Assembly (NCBI GenBank): GCA_017433375.1
Contig: JAFRHG010000035.1
Coordinates: 1 to 45,975 of the forward strand
Direction of reading: 5' to 3'
Origin: Bacillota bacterium
GTDB lineage: Bacteria; Bacillota; Clostridia; Peptostreptococcales; Anaerovoracaceae
DNA: 45,975 nt
Shown here piece by piece: positions 43,867 to 45,975 of the stretch. Position 1 is the stretch's first letter; each line of letters opens with the position of its first letter. The notes beneath the pieces were generated by a model. The model saw only the letters and a list, made by a program, of their open reading frames with translations. It was not told where the DNA came from and did not search any database. A program made the position numbers and the translations under genes.

Positions 43867-43945
43867 GGATTTCTCTGCTGAGTTATCCCTTCGGCGGGCG
43901 CCGCGGCCCGCCGTTTCCGGCGGCCCCGGGCCCTTCGCTTATCCG

Positions 43946-45975
43946 TTACCGGATGACTCTGACCTTCTTGCCGGAGTTCTTCTTCCTGAAGATCTTCCTG
44001 TACTTCTTGACATACTTCTTATTGACCTTCGCCTTCTTGCCGACCTGTACCTTGACGGTCTGGATGGCGGATCCCTTGAGGGACTTCTTTACCTTTGATT
44101 TCTTGAGCTTCTTGGTCTTGACCACCAGGGTCTTCGCGTTTCTGTACTGCTTGAACGCGCCCTTTTTGATCTTCTTCACCTTCTTGCCCAGGATGATGGT
44201 GGTAATGTCCTCCTTCGAAGCGCCGGCTTTGGCAACGGCTTTGTCGATTGCCTTTGCGCTGACCGTCTTCGCGTTGACCGTTACCGTAGTGACGGGCACC
44301 TTCCCGTCCTTCTTCTTGATGGCGTTTGCCTTGTCGGCCGCCGCGGTTTTGGCCTTGGCGACATCCTCTATGGTGGTTGCCGCATCGATCGCCTTCTTGC
44401 CGTCCTCGACCGCTTTCTTCAGCGCGGCCCAGTTTTCGGGGCTGTAGTCGCTCTTCTTCTTGCCGGCCAGGAGGCTGTCCAGTTCCTTCTTGGCTTCTTC
44501 CTTCGCCGCCGCCAGGTCTGCTGCATCGAGGGCAGCCTCCGCATCGTTCAGCTTCTGGACGAGAGCCGGATCAACAAGGGCCTTCTGGTCATCGGTCAGG
44601 GCATCGTAGGCTTCCTTCGCCGCCCTGATGGCGTCCGCATTGTCCCTGGCATTTTCTTCGGTTATCTCGTCGGGCAACGCTTCGATCGTCTCGCTTACCG
44701 CATCGGCGGCCGCTTTGTCATCGGCATCCTTCTGGGTCGTGCAGTCCTTGATCGCGTTGTTAAATGCCGCGACCGCCGCGTCCACTTCCGCGATCGTCGC
44801 GGCGCTTTCGATCGCTTCAAGCGCCGCGGTCTTCGCATTGCTTACCGTCTGCTGATCGTCTGCGATATATGCTTCGGCGTCTACCGCATTCACCGCTGTT
44901 GTTGCGGCTTCCTTCGCTGCGGCAAGGTCTGCCGCCGCCTGGGTCGTGCAGTTCGCGATCGCGTCGTTGAATGTGTCAAGCGCCTCCTGTACTTCCGCGG
45001 GCGTCGTCGCCGCCGCGATTGCCCCGAGCGCGGTAGTCTTCGCACTCGCTACCGTCGCCTGATCGGCTGCGATATATGCTTCGGCGTCTACCGCATTCAC
45101 CGCTGTTGTTGCGGCTTCCTTCGCTGCGGCAAGGTCTGCTGCCGCCTGGGTTGTGCAGTTCGCAATCGTGGCGTTGAATGTCTCAAGTGCCGTTGTCACT
45201 TCCGCGGTGGTCGTCGCGCTATTGATCGCCGCAAGCGCGGTTTCCTTCGCGCCCGTTACCGTCGCCTGGTCGGATTCGATATAATCGCTGGCATTTACCG
45301 CATTCACCGCTGTGGTAGCGTCAGCCTTTGCTGCGGCAAGCTGTGCTGCTTCAAGAGCTTCTACTGCTGCGTTCAGCTTCTGGACGTAGGCATCGCCGAC
45401 AAGGGCCTTCTGAGCATCGGTCAGGGCATCGTAGGCTGCCTTCGCCGCATTGATGGCATCGGCATGATCCAGCGCATTCTCTGCGGTCACTCCGCCCGGA
45501 ATGGCTTCGATCAGATCTTCCGTTGCTTCCGCTGCCGCATGATCATCTGTTTTCTCCACAAGTTTCGCAACTGCATTATTCAAGGCTGCTGCCGCTGCTG
45601 CGATCTCTGCCGTGGAAGCGGTAGTTGTGTTCACGCCCTGTGCTGCTGCCAAAGCTTCAGCGACCGCATCTCTGCTGACTCTTGTATAGTTCGTCTCATA
45701 GCCGGCTTCACCCTGTTTGGTTTCTGCCGCTGTGATCGCCGCGTTAAGGTCTGCTATCGCGATCGCCTTCTCCGCATCCGTCAGCTTCTTCAGCGTGTTT
45801 TCCGGAACTTTGGCTTTCTGGGCATCGCTCAGAGCGTCATACGCCGCTCTTGCCGCCTGAACCGCCGCTCTTCCGGCCGCTGACGTCGGATCATTCGGGA
45901 TCTCCCCGATCAACGTCGCAACTTCGGTTGACTTCTCCACAAGACCTGCGACTGCATTATTCAGCGCCGTCGCCG
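43946..45975 (-). CDS. Repeat-rich secreted protein, FIVAR-like repeats and BspA-like C-terminus; N-terminus outside the window
   Basis: Runs off the right edge, so the signal peptide is not seen; 676 residues are visible. Alternating alanine-rich helical modules: AYDAL(T/S)DAQKALV type units occur three times, and a block of three 69-residue repeats (AATTAVNAVDAEAYIA to FNDAIANCTTQAAADLAAA) carries one cysteine each. The last 110 residues (from TVTVNAKTVSAKAIDKAVAK) contain a BspA-type leucine-rich fragment (IILGKKVKKIKKGAFKQY) and a very lysine-rich end finishing KKVRVIR. No LPxTG. Probably surface-attached by charge. Apparent GTG start at 45940 is not a real start, because the frame and repeat pattern continue to the edge. 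Confidence 0.88.
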   Translation of the reverse strand, partial: ATALNNAVAGLVEKSTEVATLIGEIPNDPTSAAGRAAVQAARAAYDALSDAQKAKVPENTLKKLTDAEKAIAIADLNAAITAAETKQGEAGYETNYTRVSRDAVAEALAAAQGVNTTTASTAEIAAAAAALNNAVAKLVEKTDDHAAAEATEDLIEAIPGGVTAENALDHADAINAAKAAYDALTDAQKALVGDAYVQKLNAAVEALEAAQLAAAKADATTAVNAVNASDYIESDQATVTGAKETALAAINSATTTAEVTTALETFNATIANCTTQAAADLAAAKEAATTAVNAVDAEAYIAADQATVASAKTTALGAIAAATTPAEVQEALDTFNDAIANCTTQAAADLAAAKEAATTAVNAVDAEAYIADDQQTVSNAKTAALEAIESAATIAEVDAAVAAFNNAIKDCTTQKDADDKAAADAVSETIEALPDEITEENARDNADAIRAAKEAYDALTDDQKALVDPALVQKLNDAEAALDAADLAAAKEEAKKELDSLLAGKKKSDYSPENWAALKKAVEDGKKAIDAATTIEDVAKAKTAAADKANAIKKKDGKVPVTTVTVNAKTVSAKAIDKAVAKAGASKEDITTIILGKKVKKIKKGAFKQYRNAKTLVVKTKKLKKSKVKKSLKGSAIQTVKVQVGKKAKVNKKYVKKYRKIFRKKNSGKKVRVIR
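44690..45330 (-). repeat. Three tandem 207-base coding repeats
   Basis: The landmark TGCGATATAT recurs at 44861 and 45068, and a diverged copy at about 45275, a period of 207 bases (69 codons). The two left copies are nearly identical over about 100 bases, so they arose or were homogenised recently and can vary in number by recombination. Confidence 0.85.

Larger units (their letters stand above)
2143..44257. repeat. Dispersed 10-mer TTGCCTTTGC, a genome-wide-tag candidate
   Basis: Exact copies. Plus orientation starts: 5246, 10096, 12717, 14198, 14490, 17150, 20542, 42969, 44248. Minus (GCAAAGGCAA) starts: 3714, 20530, 22766, 25471, 34344, 41419. The core TTGCCTTT alone adds 2143, 8547, 17952, 23366, 26252, 29813, 32268, 33664, 35061, and AAAGGCAA adds 9330, 13356, 19197, 33156. 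The base before it is mostly A or G. It lies in genes and gaps, both orientations, all codon phases. Details in findings. Confidence 0.85.

Noticed and set aside
44690-45330. CRISPR-like array
   Set aside because: The 207-base repeats are within one open frame, and there are no spacers or short conserved repeats.

Overview
The window looks like the chromosome of a GC-rich anaerobic member of the Clostridia (Bacillota). Supporting points are strong AGGAGG-type ribosome binding sites before most genes, a GlgC/GlgD ADP-glucose pyrophosphorylase pair, a four-subunit 2-oxoacid:ferredoxin oxidoreductase, the tetrahydrofolate-linked histidine degradation route (FtcD/FchA), a split ThrE-type exporter, and large secreted proteins with InlB, FIVAR and BspA-like modules. 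No rRNA, tRNA, CRISPR array or transposase was recognised.

Layout. 1-11.5 kb is a complete glycogen metabolism locus. glgA-glgP run left, glgB-glgC-glgD and a GH13 neopullulanase-like amylase run right from overlapping divergent promoters, and malQ converges from the right. 11.9-16.5 kb is a leftward operon icd - gntR - small unknown gene - aconitase-family hydratase. 16.5-19.1 kb holds gap and pyk. 19.2-20.4 kb is a two-gene ThrE-type exporter. 20.5-24 kb has mrp with a cysteine-rich small protein, an NrdD-tail-like small protein, the worn-down 3' end of a surface-protein gene, and alr behind a structured leader. 24.1-26.9 kb is korA-korB-korD-korC. 27.0-34.2 kb is hutH-hutU-hutI-fchA-ftcD-gntR. 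34.5-41.4 kb is a visibly AT-richer accessory stretch with a 1697-residue secreted protein and an AAA/DUF4143 ATPase. 41.5-43.8 kb is a divergent two-component system. 43.9-45.98 kb is a second, repeat-rich secreted protein that runs off the right edge.

How it fits together. Histidine is broken down to glutamate and a one-carbon unit. Glutamate and the aconitase/ICD branch both lead to 2-oxoglutarate, which the ferredoxin oxidoreductase can consume. Two different GntR/FCD regulators sit in these operons, and almost the same operator (core TGTATACAA) lies at the icd promoter and ahead of kor, so this node may be jointly controlled. The two-component system may control the large surface protein, because the intergenic DNA of both carries CGTTAAAAATCC next to 11-bp-spaced direct repeats.

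The most unusual signal is not a gene. The 10-mer TTGCCTTTGC (reverse GCAAAGGCAA) occurs 15 times exactly, and its 8-base core TTGCCTTT 28 times. It appears in both orientations, in all codon phases, in genes and between them, including one perfect head-to-head pair beside a terminator. It is absent from the 6.3 kb between 35.07 and 41.42 kb. This is the pattern of a DNA-uptake-type or other genome-wide sequence tag, which I do not know to be described in Clostridia. Counts were made by eye.
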